Below are positions 42,821-52,142 of a DNA stretch of 64,000 nucleotides, one piece after another. A program made the translations under genes and the position numbers. The notes beneath the pieces are model-generated. The model was not told the origin of the DNA, searched no databases, and was given only the letters and a program-made list of their open reading frames with translations. The stretch is from Nostoc sp. XA010 (GTDB lineage: Bacteria; Cyanobacteriota; Cyanobacteriia; Cyanobacteriales; Nostocaceae): NCBI RefSeq assembly GCF_020829625.1, contig NZ_JAIVFX010000002.1, positions 186,001 to 250,000 of the forward strand. The letters are read 5' to 3'. Position 1 is the first letter of the stretch. Each line of letters begins with the position of its first letter.

Positions 42821-43846
42821 TTGATTAATCAACACTCTGAAAACCTCCTAAAGACTCAATTAGAAAATGCACCAGTTGAAGACTATATATTTAACTGGTT
42901 TGATTGGTTTTGTCTTTGGTATCCTCCAGGCTGGCTAATTATATTTAACCGTCATTGGCAGCATTATCATACCAATCCAGACGGTTGGAATTGGTTTGAA
43001 TATGGATTATTTTTAATTCCTGGCGGATTTTATCTGGCGCTGCTGAGTCGTTGGTTGCGTCTTGGTTTTCGTTCACCTCGAACAGAAATTAGTGAATTTG
43101 ATCCCAAATATCAACAAGCTTTTGGCAAAGAAGTTCTCGCTCCCATCGTCAAATATTATTTTCGTGGAGAATTACAACAAGTCGAAAACTTGCCGCAAAC
43201 AGGGCCATTGATTGTGGCAATGAACCACGCAGGGATGAGTTTTCCTTGGGATTTCTTGGCCTTGGGTTATCTATTAAGTGAAGCTAGAGGATGGGTGGTA
43301 CAACCCGTAGCAAGTCCAGTATTATTTGAGCATCCTTGGATAATTTGGTGGCTACCACCTAAATGGTCGCAAGTTTTGGGTGGTGTGCGAGCCGAATTAG
43401 ATGATTATGAAGCAGCTACCGCCCAAGGTAAAACTGTCTTATATGCACCCGAAGGTATCCGCGGCCCTCGGAAAGGTTGGAAGAGACGCTATCAACTAGA
43501 AAAGTTTGATGGAAGTTTTATTAAGTTGAGCGATCGCTATCAAATTCCTATTCTGCCAGTAATTTGCATCGGTAGTGAATCTTTACATCCTTGGGCTGTT
43601 AATGTCAAAAAATTGCAACGACTAGTCAAATTACCATTTTTGCCTATCTCGCCTTTAATGCTTGCCTTAATTCTATTTCCTTCAATGGGAGTTTGGGCAA
43701 TGAGAACTCGCCTGCATTACTTTATTCAGCCTTTGGAACCCGCAGAATTGCACAACTATTCAAACAAAGAGCGTACAGTAGCTTATCGGCAGGCGCAACA
43801 ATTACGAGAAAAACTGCAAATTAAAATTAATCAGTTATTGAAATAA
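42821..43846 (+). CDS. lysophospholipid acyltransferase family protein (PlsC-like)
   Basis: 341 residues. The PlsC domain lies in the middle: the motif I region GPLIVAMNHAGMSFPWDFLA (a NHxxxxxxxD variant), the motif III region TVLYAPEGIRGPRKGWKRRY and ILPVICIGSESLHPW. The N-terminal 75 residues are hydrophobic/aromatic (FNWFDWFCLWYPPGWLIIFN) and anchor it in a membrane. Members transfer acyl groups to glycerol-3-phosphate, lysophosphatidate or related lipids; the variant spacing of motif I makes the substrate uncertain. The start is TTG at 42821, since no ATG lies near the conserved N-terminus and the upstream frame is not protein-like. Confidence 0.75.
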   Translation: MINQHSENLLKTQLENAPVEDYIFNWFDWFCLWYPPGWLIIFNRHWQHYHTNPDGWNWFEYGLFLIPGGFYLALLSRWLRLGFRSPRTEISEFDPKYQQAFGKEVLAPIVKYYFRGELQQVENLPQTGPLIVAMNHAGMSFPWDFLALGYLLSEARGWVVQPVASPVLFEHPWIIWWLPPKWSQVLGGVRAELDDYEAATAQGKTVLYAPEGIRGPRKGWKRRYQLEKFDGSFIKLSDRYQIPILPVICIGSESLHPWAVNVKKLQRLVKLPFLPISPLMLALILFPSMGVWAMRTRLHYFIQPLEPAELHNYSNKERTVAYRQAQQLREKLQIKINQLLK

Positions 43847-43927
43847 ATTTAAACTTATCCAGTGGATTTGAGTCAATTTTTTACAAAATAAATAATTTAC
43901 TTGTTTGCATAAAAAAATTAGTAATTA

Positions 43928-44389
43928 TTAAATTGATTTTTCCATAATAAAATTTATCAGTTTTTGCCCTCTACGTTCTACCTCTTGCTGTTTCACAACA
44001 ATAAAATTCTGGCTTTCAAAAAAAATCTTGGCTGTAATACTAGCTTCTACAAATAACTTTTCAATCCCCAAAGAGTTTGCTTTTGATTCAACCTGTTCTA
44101 AGATTTTCTTACCAATCCCTTTTCTTTGAAAATCTTTATGACAGTAAAAACGGTCAATATGCCCATTAGCTTCTAATTCCCCAAAACCAATAATTTTATC
44201 CTGCTCCTCTGCTACATAAGTAAACTTACTTCCTAAACCTTTAATCCAAACGTCAATATCCATTTGTGCTGGTGCCCAAGCATCTACTTGTTCTTGTGTG
44301 TAATCGTGAATATTCACTTCATGAACAGTGTCGTAGAACAATTTCATAATTTCTTTGGTATCAGCTATTTCGTATATTCTTAGTCTCAT
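43928..44389 (-). CDS. GNAT family N-acetyltransferase
   Basis: 153 residues. The acetyl-CoA loop is DFQRKGIGKKILEQVESKAN (Q/RxxGxG/A) preceded by GHIDRFYCHK; the strand KLFVEASITAKIFFESQNFI follows. The N-terminal IRLF-type helix and NIHDYTQEQVDAWAP region fit the YafP-like branch. The acceptor is not known; it may be an amino acid, a drug or a protein N-terminus. Start ATG at 44389. Confidence 0.88.
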   Translation of the reverse strand: MRLRIYEIADTKEIMKLFYDTVHEVNIHDYTQEQVDAWAPAQMDIDVWIKGLGSKFTYVAEEQDKIIGFGELEANGHIDRFYCHKDFQRKGIGKKILEQVESKANSLGIEKLFVEASITAKIFFESQNFIVVKQQEVERRGQKLINFIMEKSI

Positions 44390-44569
44390 AAAGAAGATAA
44401 TTAATTCATAAAAAACTTTAATAGAAATTTTATCAGCCTCATTTGATTAGGAAAAGCTATATACAGCAGAATTTCTCAGATTAAACTTCATATATACAAT
44501 TTTTGTAGTACAAGTATACTAATAGCTGCTAAAATGCCTTAAAAGTCAGCTAGTCTTGCTTGAGGTAAT

Positions 44570-45064
44570 ATGAAAAAAATCCAAGACACGGACAAAAAGC
44601 CCATTTTGCTGTTCCAGCCTACATCTGTAATTACTGGTATAGTGCCACTGCAACCCCAAGAAAAAAAAATCATCAGTGAACGGGAGCGTTTTATAACCCA
44701 AGTCGAACGCATCAATCAGATGGCACAAGAGTTAGAAGCAGCGATATTAGAGTTGAAAGCGATCGCTAACACGCTGAATACTCAAAAACCTTACCCATTC
44801 TTGATAAAGGAGCTATGCAAAAATATTTGTCAGTATTTCGCAGTTAGGGTGCCTTGGGTAAAACGAAAGTCTAACGAATCATTTATTTTGACAACGCGAA
44901 AAGTTGATTTATTCCGAGCTGAAAGGGAAGCCGCACTGCTAGCACAGCAACTTCGTCAGCAAACCAAAAAAAGATTAGCATCGCAGCGACACAGAAAAAA
45001 CAAGAATGGGGCTAAACCTGGCACAAAACACTTCTTCAAAAAGGTATTAGTCAACAAATCTTAA
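44570..45064 (+). CDS. hypothetical protein with coiled coil and basic C-terminus
   Basis: 164 residues. MKKIQDTDKKPILLFQPTSV, then a predicted coiled coil from about residue 40 (ERERFITQVERINQMAQELE, then AAILELKAIANTLN), a Cys-containing middle (ELCKNICQYFAVRVPW) and a very basic tail (RLASQRHRKNKNGAKPG). It could bind nucleic acid or be structural; no domain recognised. GAGG lies 5 bases before the ATG, supporting the start. Confidence 0.6.
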   Translation: MKKIQDTDKKPILLFQPTSVITGIVPLQPQEKKIISERERFITQVERINQMAQELEAAILELKAIANTLNTQKPYPFLIKELCKNICQYFAVRVPWVKRKSNESFILTTRKVDLFRAEREAALLAQQLRQQTKKRLASQRHRKNKNGAKPGTKHFFKKVLVNKS

Positions 45065-45288
45065 AATTATCAACATTCAACGGCAGATCACCCCTGAGGT
45101 TTTAACAGTTATGCTGATTGAAGTGGCAGAAGGAAATTCTTCCTCAAAATTACTCACCACATTGCTATTGCTAATTGGTACGAACTGTGGTATGAAGTAG
45201 GCAAGCCTGCCCTAGTATTTGCACTTCCGTAAAACCAGAGTGCAACATCAGGGACAATCAATCAGCGCATAGAAGAGGTAAAAAGAAG

Positions 45289-45615
45289 GTGTTAAAGACA
45301 CTTTTAGTGATTGCCGTTGGTTTTTTACCGTCCCTGATTTCTCTGTGGGCGATCCGCAAAACCCATGCCCGATCGCGCTTACGACTCAGACAAGCAGCCA
45401 TGAATTTTCCAGCGATGCAGAGGCGACAAAACCTTAGACCTGTAGAAGGCGATCGCTATTATTTAGAAGGCGTGGGTTATCTAATTGGCGATATCAGCTG
45501 CAAATTTAATGCCCGATCTGGCTACATGCGTTGTGCTGTCAATCCTGAAGGGCCTTGTAATAGTTGCCGTCACTACGAACCTAAGGAATTAGCTGGTAGT
45601 GAAAAAAGGGCTTAA
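45289..45615 (+). CDS. DUF6464-like cyanobacterial protein
   Basis: 108 residues from GTG 45289. An N-terminal membrane helix (LLVIAVGFLPSLISLWAI) is followed by a basic strip and a small Cys-rich domain: YLIGDISCKFNARSGYMRCA, then VNPEGPCNSCRHYEP. The four Cys (C..C..CxxC) may bind metal or form a cluster. This pattern is the DUF6464 family as I remember it, present only in cyanobacteria and uncharacterised. A ribosome site GAGG lies upstream at some distance. Confidence 0.7.
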   Translation: MLKTLLVIAVGFLPSLISLWAIRKTHARSRLRLRQAAMNFPAMQRRQNLRPVEGDRYYLEGVGYLIGDISCKFNARSGYMRCAVNPEGPCNSCRHYEPKELAGSEKRA

Positions 45616-46029
45616 TAAGTTTTACCTGCCTAATACTCAAACAATCTCAAATTACTGAAGGAGGGGAAGGGCATTACTGGAGAGAGAGAAATTTATTCGA
45701 TGTCCTAAACTAATCCTACCCTTCACCCTAAAGAAAAACCGTTGTAACTATGGACCAATATTAACAAAAAGTGCTTTGTTTGACTCGAACATCTGACACC
45801 TGATAGCACTCACGGTTAACGATTCCCAAGTTTTACCTGGGAATGGTAAAATGATGGCTAATTATAATTTGTATTTACAAACACTTTGAATATTTGTGTT
45901 TGCATGGTCAAATAAGAATGATTTAATATAATTCGTGCAAAAGTGGAAATCTGCGTCATTTTCTTTGCAGATGATGAAAATTGCTATTAGCTTTTGCCGA
46001 ATATCTAATAACTACATGATTATCTAACG
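45616..46029. other. upstream region of the amino-acid transporter cluster
   Basis: About 410 bases, AT-rich, presumably holding the transporter promoter. A small perfect hairpin ATTCCCA (45822-45828)/TGGGAAT (45838-45844) lies in the middle. I do not see a clean NtcA site of the GTA-N8-TAC type that I would commit to. Confidence 0.45.
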
Positions 46030-47277
46030 ATGAACAACGCGATCGCTCAGACAACAGCATTATTATCAACTTGCGCTTTACTACTAACAGGCTGTGGTGG
46101 TGGCGGTGGTTCTGTAACAAATTCCCCAGATAGTACTACAAATAACACTACAACTAACACCACCCAGACTACGACTACATCAGGTGCTATTCCCATCGGT
46201 ATTGCCTTAGCACAAACGAGCAACGTAGCATTACTTGGTCAAGAGGGATTCGTGGGAGCCAGAATTGCCGAGAAGTATTTCAATAGTAAAGGCGGTATTA
46301 ATGGCACTCCGATTAAATTGGTAAGCCAAGATACTAGCGGTGATGAAGCTGGAGCAATTAACGCTTTTCAAACTTTAATTAACAAAGATAAAGTTGTCGG
46401 TATTGTTGGACCTACTTTGTCACAGCAAGCTTTTAGTGCTGACCCCATCGCCGAACGTGCTAAAGTCCCAGTTATTGGCGCATCAAATACCGCAAACGGA
46501 ATTCCAGAAATCGGTGATTATGTAGCTCGTGTATCTGCCCCCGTCTCTATAGTTGCCCCTAATTCGCTGAAAGCTGCACTCAAGCAGAATCCTCAAATTA
46601 AAAAAGTAGCAGTTTTTTACGCCCAAAATGATGCATTTAATAAATCGGAAACGGAGATTTTTCAAAAAGCAGTAAAAGAACAAGGGCTAGAATTAGTAAC
46701 AGTTCAAAAGTTCCAAACTACTGATACAGACTTTCAAGCCCAAGCTACCAATGCACTTAACTTAAAACCAGATTTAGTAATTATTTCGGGGCTAGCGGCT
46801 GATGGCGGTAACTTAGTGCGACAACTGCGAGAACTGGGTTATAAAGGCATAATTATTGGTGGTAATGGTCTGAATACACCAAATGTTTTATCAGTGTGCA
46901 AAGCACTGTGCGATGGTGTGCTGATTGCTCAAGCTTACAGTCCTGAATATCCTGGTGAGATTAATAAGGTATTTCGGCAAACCTATATTGAGCAATATAA
47001 GAAAGAACCAGCCCAATTTACTGGTCAATCTTTTGCTGCGGTACAGGTGTATGTTGAAGCGCTTAAAGAGTTGGATAAAAAAACCAAAATCAGCACATTA
47101 CCTCTTGATAAACTGCGGACAGAATTGAACAAGCAAATATTAGCTGGAAAGTATGATACTCCTTTAGGTGAGATTGCTTTTACACCAGTCGGTGATGTGA
47201 TTCAAAAGGAATTTTACGTTGCCCAAATTAAGATGGATAAAGATGGAAATACTGGAAAGTTCGTATTTATAAAATAG
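46030..47277 (+). CDS. branched-chain/neutral amino-acid ABC transporter, lipoprotein binding component
   Basis: 415 residues. The signal MNNAIAQTTALLSTCALLLT, then GC, has a lipobox (LLTGC) and a Gly-rich linker, so it is a lipoprotein held at the plasma membrane. The mature part starts IPIGIALAQTSNVALLGQEG, then AARIAEKYFNSKGGINGTPI-like elements, typical of LivJ/LivK-type Leu/Ile/Val binding proteins (Peripla_BP_6). The next gene starts 7 bases after its stop. Ligand could be branched-chain, neutral or acidic amino acids, as in cyanobacterial Nat systems. Confidence 0.92.
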   Translation: MNNAIAQTTALLSTCALLLTGCGGGGGSVTNSPDSTTNNTTTNTTQTTTTSGAIPIGIALAQTSNVALLGQEGFVGARIAEKYFNSKGGINGTPIKLVSQDTSGDEAGAINAFQTLINKDKVVGIVGPTLSQQAFSADPIAERAKVPVIGASNTANGIPEIGDYVARVSAPVSIVAPNSLKAALKQNPQIKKVAVFYAQNDAFNKSETEIFQKAVKEQGLELVTVQKFQTTDTDFQAQATNALNLKPDLVIISGLAADGGNLVRQLRELGYKGIIIGGNGLNTPNVLSVCKALCDGVLIAQAYSPEYPGEINKVFRQTYIEQYKKEPAQFTGQSFAAVQVYVEALKELDKKTKISTLPLDKLRTELNKQILAGKYDTPLGEIAFTPVGDVIQKEFYVAQIKMDKDGNTGKFVFIK

Positions 47278-47284
47278 TTGCAAC

Positions 47285-48235
47285 ATGGATATAACTGTAT
47301 TTCTGCAACAATTTTTGAACGGATTATCTATCGGTAGTATCTATGCAATTTTTGCGTTGGGATATACTTTAGTTTATTCCATTTTGGGCATCATTAATTT
47401 AGCTCATGGCGCGATTTTTACCTTGGGTGCATATTTTACTTATGCACTTATGGGTGGTAGCTTTGGATTTAACGGCTTGCTGGCTAATGCAGGCTTACCG
47501 ATAAAATTACCATTTGCTATAGCCTTGATTTTAGCAAGTACCTTGGCAGGATTGGTAGGGGTAGTGATGGAACGGGTTGCTTTTCAACCTTTGCGCCGTC
47601 AGGGATCTGATCCCTTGCTAACTGTTGTTTCTAGCTTGGGGGTAGGAGTCGTAATTGTAAATTTAATTCAGTATTTAGTAGGCGCAGAAAGTTACACATA
47701 CCCCGCAAATACTTACGGTAATTTACCACCTGCGATTAATTTTGGTAGTGCAGATAATCCAATTCCTATTCGCAGCGTTCAGGTGGTAATTTTTGCTGTA
47801 TCAGTGGTGATTGTGGCAATTCTTACCTATTTTATTAATCGGACTAAATATGGTAAGGCAATGCAAGCGATCGCAGAAGATCCAACTACAGCTAGTTTGT
47901 TAGGAATTAATAGCGATCGCTTTATCATCCTAACATTCTTCATCAGCAGTTTTTTAGCAGGATTAGCAGGAACTTTAGTTGCTTCTAGTGTTAGTATTGC
48001 TGGGCCATATTTCGGCATTGCTTTTGGTTTGCGGGGTTTAGCGGTAATAGTCTTAGGTGGTTTAGGTAGTATTCCCGGTGCAGTGGTGGGAGGCTTAGTA
48101 ATTGGATTAGTCGAGGCGTTTGTTCCTTCAGAATTCTCTGGATATAAAGACGCAGTAGCCTTTGGAATTTTGTTTATCATGCTATTAGTTAGACCCCAAG
48201 GTTTACTAGGGCGGCGGTTTATTCAAAAAGTTTGA
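47285..48235 (+). CDS. livH: branched-chain amino-acid ABC transporter, LivH-type permease
   Basis: 316 residues with about 8 membrane helices. The start VFLQQFLNGLSIGSIYAIFA, then LGYTLVYSILGIINLAHG, is the conserved LivH opening (NAHG-like INLAHG). ATPase-contact loop: KAMQAIAEDPTTASLLGIN. Starts 7 bases after the binding protein and forms the transport path with LivM. An Uma2 gene (48245) is wedged between it and LivM after a 9-base gap. Confidence 0.92.
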   Translation: MDITVFLQQFLNGLSIGSIYAIFALGYTLVYSILGIINLAHGAIFTLGAYFTYALMGGSFGFNGLLANAGLPIKLPFAIALILASTLAGLVGVVMERVAFQPLRRQGSDPLLTVVSSLGVGVVIVNLIQYLVGAESYTYPANTYGNLPPAINFGSADNPIPIRSVQVVIFAVSVVIVAILTYFINRTKYGKAMQAIAEDPTTASLLGINSDRFIILTFFISSFLAGLAGTLVASSVSIAGPYFGIAFGLRGLAVIVLGGLGSIPGAVVGGLVIGLVEAFVPSEFSGYKDAVAFGILFIMLLVRPQGLLGRRFIQKV

Positions 48236-48244
48236 TGTAGCACT

Positions 48245-48847
48245 ATGAAAACATACACCAGACAAAAACTAACTTTCGATCAATTTTTACAACAGTGTCC
48301 AGAGGAAGGTTTATATGAACTTATAGATGGAGAAATTGTAGAAGTGCGTGCAACCAGAAATCATGATGATGTCGCCAATTTTATATTGTTTGGTTTCAAT
48401 GATGAAATTAGGCGACTAAACTTAAATTATGTAGTTAATAACACAGCAGTCTTTAAAACTATAACTGCTAATGGAATAGAGCAAGGGCGCAAGCCTGATG
48501 TAAGTGTCATAGATAAAGATACATGGCGCTCAAATCGTTCTACTTACTCTGCACTTGAAGAACCTATCCAGTTAGCTGTAGAAGTGACATCAACTAATTG
48601 GGAAGATGACTACATTGATAAATTGGATGAATATCAACGCTTAGGTATTACAGAATATTGGATTGTAGATTATTTGGCAATTGGGCTAAGAGAGTATTTA
48701 GGAAATCCAAAAGTTCCGGCTGTATTTGTTTTTCTATTAGATGCTGAGAGAAAATATCAACGGACACTGTTTAGTGGTTCAGAACGGATTGTGTCACGAA
48801 GTTTTCCTGAACTGGCGCTGACAGCAGACCAAATATTAACATCTTAA
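48245..48847 (+). CDS. Uma2 family (DUF820) PD-(D/E)XK endonuclease-like protein
   Basis: 200 residues. The fold is shown by FDQFLQQCPEEGLYELIDGE, the Asp in RKPDVSVIDKD, the core LAVEVTSTNWEDDYIDKLDE, then YQRLGITEYWIVDY. Glu and Lys in the ExT...DK region complete the PD-(D/E)XK site. Uma2 genes are numerous in cyanobacteria, often inserted between other genes, and their target is unknown. Here it splits livH from livM with only 9 and 49 bases to each side, on the same strand, so it probably rides on the operon transcript. Confidence 0.9.
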   Translation: MKTYTRQKLTFDQFLQQCPEEGLYELIDGEIVEVRATRNHDDVANFILFGFNDEIRRLNLNYVVNNTAVFKTITANGIEQGRKPDVSVIDKDTWRSNRSTYSALEEPIQLAVEVTSTNWEDDYIDKLDEYQRLGITEYWIVDYLAIGLREYLGNPKVPAVFVFLLDAERKYQRTLFSGSERIVSRSFPELALTADQILTS

Positions 48848-48896
48848 TAGGTTATAAAAGCGATAGTTTGATTAAGCTTAATCATAATTTTTTAAA

Positions 48897-49844
48897 ATGG
48901 CTGATTTTTTCGCTACTTATGGTTCTCTAATTGTCTCTATGGTATTGGGGGCGCTAGTAGGGTTATCACTTTACTTACCGCTAATGACAGGGCAATTATC
49001 TTTAGCTAGTCCAGGATTTTATGCTTTAGGTGGGTATATTGCAGCAATTTTATCCACCAAATTTTTTACATCTAGCAGTAGTTTATTTCCTATTCCCTTG
49101 TTGTTATTGGAGATGTTAATTGCTGGTGTAATTTGTGGTGTATTGGGTGTAATAGTAGGAATTCCAGCGTTAAGATTGCGAGGAATTTATTTAGCGATCG
49201 CTACTATCGCTTTTGTGGAAGTTCTGCGCGTCATCTCCCTGAATTTAGATATTACTGGCGGTGCTGTTGGCATTTTTGGCATTCCTCAACCTTTCCAAAC
49301 ACCAATTGAATATTTATGGATTGCTTTGCCCTTACTATTAATTAGTATGGTGCTGTTTTATCGTTTAGAACGCATCCGTGTAGGAAGGGCTTTTATTGCT
49401 ATCCGCGAAGATGAATTAGCTGCGGGTGCAATGGGAATTGATCCTACTTATTACAAAGTTTTGGCATTTACATTAGGGGCTATCCTTGCAGGCGTTGTAG
49501 GTGCAATTAGCGCCCACTTTCTTAATACTTGGAATGCTCGTCAAGGTACTTTTGATAGCAGCATTATATATTTAACTTTTGTTTTGATTGGTGGTTCGAG
49601 AACTTTTTTAGGGCCGGTAGTCGGAGGTATGGTATTTACAGCCTTACCAGAGATTCTACGAAGCCTAGCTGATACTGGTGGTTTACCTAATTGGCTTGCA
49701 CAATTTTTGCGCGATGGGAGATTAATTATTTTTGGCTTATTAATAGTAATAGGTACAATATTTTTTCCCCAAGGGCTAATTACTCCAGATATTTTTAAAA
49801 GACGGAAAATCATGGAAAAACGAACTGCAAAGGGCGCGAAGTAA
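48897..49844 (+). CDS. livM: branched-chain amino-acid ABC transporter, LivM-type permease
   Basis: 315 residues, about 9-10 hydrophobic segments. VLGALVGLSLYLPLMTGQLS, then LASPGFYALGGYIAAIL and the characteristic GIPALRLRGIYLAIATIAFV, then EVLRVISLNLDITGGAVGIF identify LivM. The loop VGRAFIAIREDELAAGAMGI contacts the ATPase. The C-terminus is basic (FKRRKIMEKRTAKGAK). The LivG gene starts 54 bases later. Confidence 0.92.
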   Translation: MADFFATYGSLIVSMVLGALVGLSLYLPLMTGQLSLASPGFYALGGYIAAILSTKFFTSSSSLFPIPLLLLEMLIAGVICGVLGVIVGIPALRLRGIYLAIATIAFVEVLRVISLNLDITGGAVGIFGIPQPFQTPIEYLWIALPLLLISMVLFYRLERIRVGRAFIAIREDELAAGAMGIDPTYYKVLAFTLGAILAGVVGAISAHFLNTWNARQGTFDSSIIYLTFVLIGGSRTFLGPVVGGMVFTALPEILRSLADTGGLPNWLAQFLRDGRLIIFGLLIVIGTIFFPQGLITPDIFKRRKIMEKRTAKGAK

Positions 49845-49898
49845 GAAAAGTTTTAGAGAGTTATTGCGTAAGTTTTATATTCATAATAATATGCAAAA

Positions 49899-50690
49899 AT
49901 GTCACATAGTATTCTAGAAATTAACAGCAGTATTATCTTAGAAGCAAGAGCATTGACTCGCCGCTTTGGTGGTTTAGTGGCGGTAAATAATGTATCTTTT
50001 AGTGTAAATAAATATGAGATTTTTGGACTGATTGGCCCTAATGGTGCTGGTAAAACAACACTGTTTAATTTGATTACTGCTTTCATTCCACCTTCTGGCG
50101 GGAAATTAATTTATCAAGGTGCGGAACTTTCTCAACTGCGTCCTCATCAAATTGCTGCTTTAGGTATCGCCCGTACCTTTCAAAATATCCGCTTGTTTGG
50201 AGAATTATCGGCGTTAGAAAATGTAATTATTGCTCGGCATTTACACACTAAAAGTAATATGATTGCAGGAGTTTTGGGATTACCACCAGCGCCTAGTGAA
50301 GAACTTAAAACTAAGCAGAAAGCTTTAGATTTATTGGATTTAGTGGGATTAAGCGATCGCGCTGACGAAAAAGCCAAAAACTTCGCCTACGGTGATCAAC
50401 GTCGCTTAGAAATTGCCCGCGCTTTAGCATTAAAACCGCAAGTCTTACTTCTCGATGAACCTGCTGCGGGGATGAACCCCAACGAAAAACAGCAACTCAG
50501 TGAATTTATCCGTAGCCTGCGCGATCGCTTCAATTTAACGATCATCCTTATAGAACACCATGTACCCTTGGTTATGGGTTTGTGCGATCGCATTGCAGTG
50601 TTAGATTTTGGGCAATTGATTGCATTGGGTGAACCAGCAGTTGTTAGAAATGATCCGGCTGTAATTGAAGCTTATCTGGGAAATGAATGA
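49899..50690 (+). CDS. livG: branched-chain amino-acid ABC transporter, LivG-type ATPase
   Basis: 263 residues. Walker A GLIGPNGAGKTTLFNLI, the LivG-specific PHQIAALGIARTFQNIRLFG, signature NFAYGDQRRLEIARALAL (YGDQ in place of SGGQ, normal in this family), Walker B QVLLLDEPAAGMNPNE and the switch in IILIEHHVPLVMGLCDRI. After its stop, decayed Rpn sequence on the opposite strand separates it from LivF by about 1.45 kb, whereas these two ATPase genes are adjacent in typical clusters. Confidence 0.93.
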   Translation: MSHSILEINSSIILEARALTRRFGGLVAVNNVSFSVNKYEIFGLIGPNGAGKTTLFNLITAFIPPSGGKLIYQGAELSQLRPHQIAALGIARTFQNIRLFGELSALENVIIARHLHTKSNMIAGVLGLPPAPSEELKTKQKALDLLDLVGLSDRADEKAKNFAYGDQRRLEIARALALKPQVLLLDEPAAGMNPNEKQQLSEFIRSLRDRFNLTIILIEHHVPLVMGLCDRIAVLDFGQLIALGEPAVVRNDPAVIEAYLGNE

Positions 50691-50696
50691 ATTAAT

Positions 50697-50975
50697 GTAG
50701 ACAAAGTTACTACAAATTCGTCTAAAGAACTCACAGCGATACCTCCGGTAAGCTCCGCTAACAGCACTATCCATTAAAGTTTCTAATTCTTCCACATTCT
50801 CGCCCTCAAGCCTTACTTCCACTTCATGAGGAATTTCGCCAAAGCGTTGTTGCAATACCCGGATTAGCTGCCGTAGCGCACGCTGCTGAATACCTCTTTG
50901 CTCAATTTCCTGATACCAAGGCGATTCTGGCAATACTGCCATATCCCACCTCATGATTTGTTGCACTAAAGGCGA
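50697..50975 (-). pseudogene. decayed second copy of the Rpn C-terminal segment
   Basis: Only the last third is present: LVQQIMRWDMAVLPESPWYQ, then EIEQRGIQQRALRQLIRVLQ and QRFGEIPHEVEVRLEGENVE, then LETLMDSA, nearly the same as in the intact neighbour. Homology starts at CGCCTTTAGTGCAACAAATC and breaks at a HIP1 site (about 50971). Between DSA and the normal end AVxSLxEFxxxLS an insert of about 23 bases (50740-50762) shifts the frame; after it the other frame continues VSSLDEFVVTLS. So it is a truncated and frameshifted duplicate. Confidence 0.8.
50740..50762. repeat. short palindromic insert in the decayed Rpn copy
   Basis: On the minus strand the segment reads GTTAGCGGAGCTTACCGGAG, then GTA. 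The intact copy has GCGATCGC at exactly this place. The insert therefore sits inside the HIP1 octamer. Confidence 0.6.
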
Positions 50976-50990
50976 TCGCGCCTGTAAAAT

Positions 50991-51842
50991 TTAAGCAGAC
51001 AAACTTCGGATAAATTCTTCTAAAGAATTCACAGCGATCGCGCTATCCATTAAATTTTCTAATTTTTCCACACTTTCGCTCTCAAGCCTTGCTTCTACTT
51101 CATGGGGAATTTCACCAAAGCGTCGTCGCAATACTCTTACTAACTGCCGTTGTACACCCTGCTGAAGACCTAGCTGAATACCTCTTTGCTCAATTTCTTG
51201 ATACCAAGGCGATTCTCGCAATACTGCCATATCCCACCTCATGATTTGTTGCACTAAAGGCGTGTCTAACACAAAGCTAGCAAAAAATGCCAGTAATGAT
51301 TCTAACTCATTCAACTGTGCATCTGCTCGTAGCGCCTGTAATGCGCGTTGCACAACTGATACTTCTCCCCCTCCTCGCAGGATTGGCACAAAGGGTAACA
51401 ACGATGGTAGTGATTGCTCAAATACTATTTCAGCATCGATTTCCCACAAATTAATCACGCGATAATCTTGGATAGCACGTAATCCCAAAAATTCCTGCTC
51501 GTAACTATTGACAATAGTTAAGGTGGATGGGGGCGGTAAAATGTTGATCAGTACTGGGTAAGTTGGCAATCGGTAGCGTTCTTGTGCCAAGGCAGCATAA
51601 GCTCTCATCCGTAGAGGCATCTGTGCCGTGTAACGCAACTGTAGTTCATTAAGTACCAGAAAATCTCCGTGAGTAGCACTGTATGCTTTCACCAACACAT
51701 CTGTTTCGCGGCTAATCCAGTGAAACTCAGAGCCAAGAATTTCTTTCGCCACGACTTCAGGACGCTGTGTCACCCACTGTACCCATGCATCGGGAGCTAA
51801 ATTAATTAGTCGTTTGCTACCAATATCTGCTACTTTTGCCAC
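50991..51842 (-). CDS. Rpn family nuclease/transposase-like protein (DUF4351 C-terminus)
   Basis: 283 residues from GTG 51842; a sequence LYDVPLITDKDIKRP reads in frame upstream but has no start codon. The PD-(D/E)XK core is in ETDVLVKAYSATHGDFLVLN, then ELQLRYTAQMP (Asp, then ExQ). The C-terminal part after VQQIMRWDMAVLRESPWYQE has the DUF4351 pattern QLVRVLRRRFGEIPHEVEAR, then LENLMDSAIAVNSLEEFIRS. Rpn proteins cut DNA and promote recombination in Escherichia coli; the cyanobacterial branch is untested. It lies antisense between livG and livF. Confidence 0.8.
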   Translation of the reverse strand: MAKVADIGSKRLINLAPDAWVQWVTQRPEVVAKEILGSEFHWISRETDVLVKAYSATHGDFLVLNELQLRYTAQMPLRMRAYAALAQERYRLPTYPVLINILPPPSTLTIVNSYEQEFLGLRAIQDYRVINLWEIDAEIVFEQSLPSLLPFVPILRGGGEVSVVQRALQALRADAQLNELESLLAFFASFVLDTPLVQQIMRWDMAVLRESPWYQEIEQRGIQLGLQQGVQRQLVRVLRRRFGEIPHEVEARLESESVEKLENLMDSAIAVNSLEEFIRSLSA

Positions 51843-52142
51843 AGGACGCTTGATATCTTTATCAGTAATTAATGGTACATCATAAAGATTGCAGTATTAT
51901 GGCGTTAATTTTTAAGTTGAAGCAATGTCTACGCACTGTTTTAAGAAATGTATGATTGATGAAGAGTTTTTGGTACATACCTCGCTCTTAGTGGGCGAAA
52001 AAACTAATCATATCGGACTAATTCAAACCATGTCCCTTGTGGGCGTGGTATCTCTTGGACTAATGACTAATGACTAATGACTCCGCGAAGCGGTTTAATG
52101 TATCTTAGGTTTTGAATCAATATTTCTGGATGTAAACCGCCG
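51843..52142. other. spacer upstream of livF
   Basis: 300 bases. It holds the Rpn promoter on one side and livF's leader on the other, with the AATGACT heptamer array at 52058-52082 and a palindrome-like CCGCGAAGCGG right after it. LivF therefore may have its own promoter here. Confidence 0.45.
52058..52082. repeat. AATGACT heptamer array upstream of livF
   Basis: Three and a half tandem copies of ACTAATG. Same unit as at 13818. It ends about 60 bases before the livF start. Confidence 0.82.

Noticed and set aside
45064-45288. Short frames with NWYELWYEVGKPALVFALP in the gap before the DUF6464-like gene
   Set aside because: No start codon or ribosome site fits and the segment is too short; it might be a relic, but I cannot support a gene.
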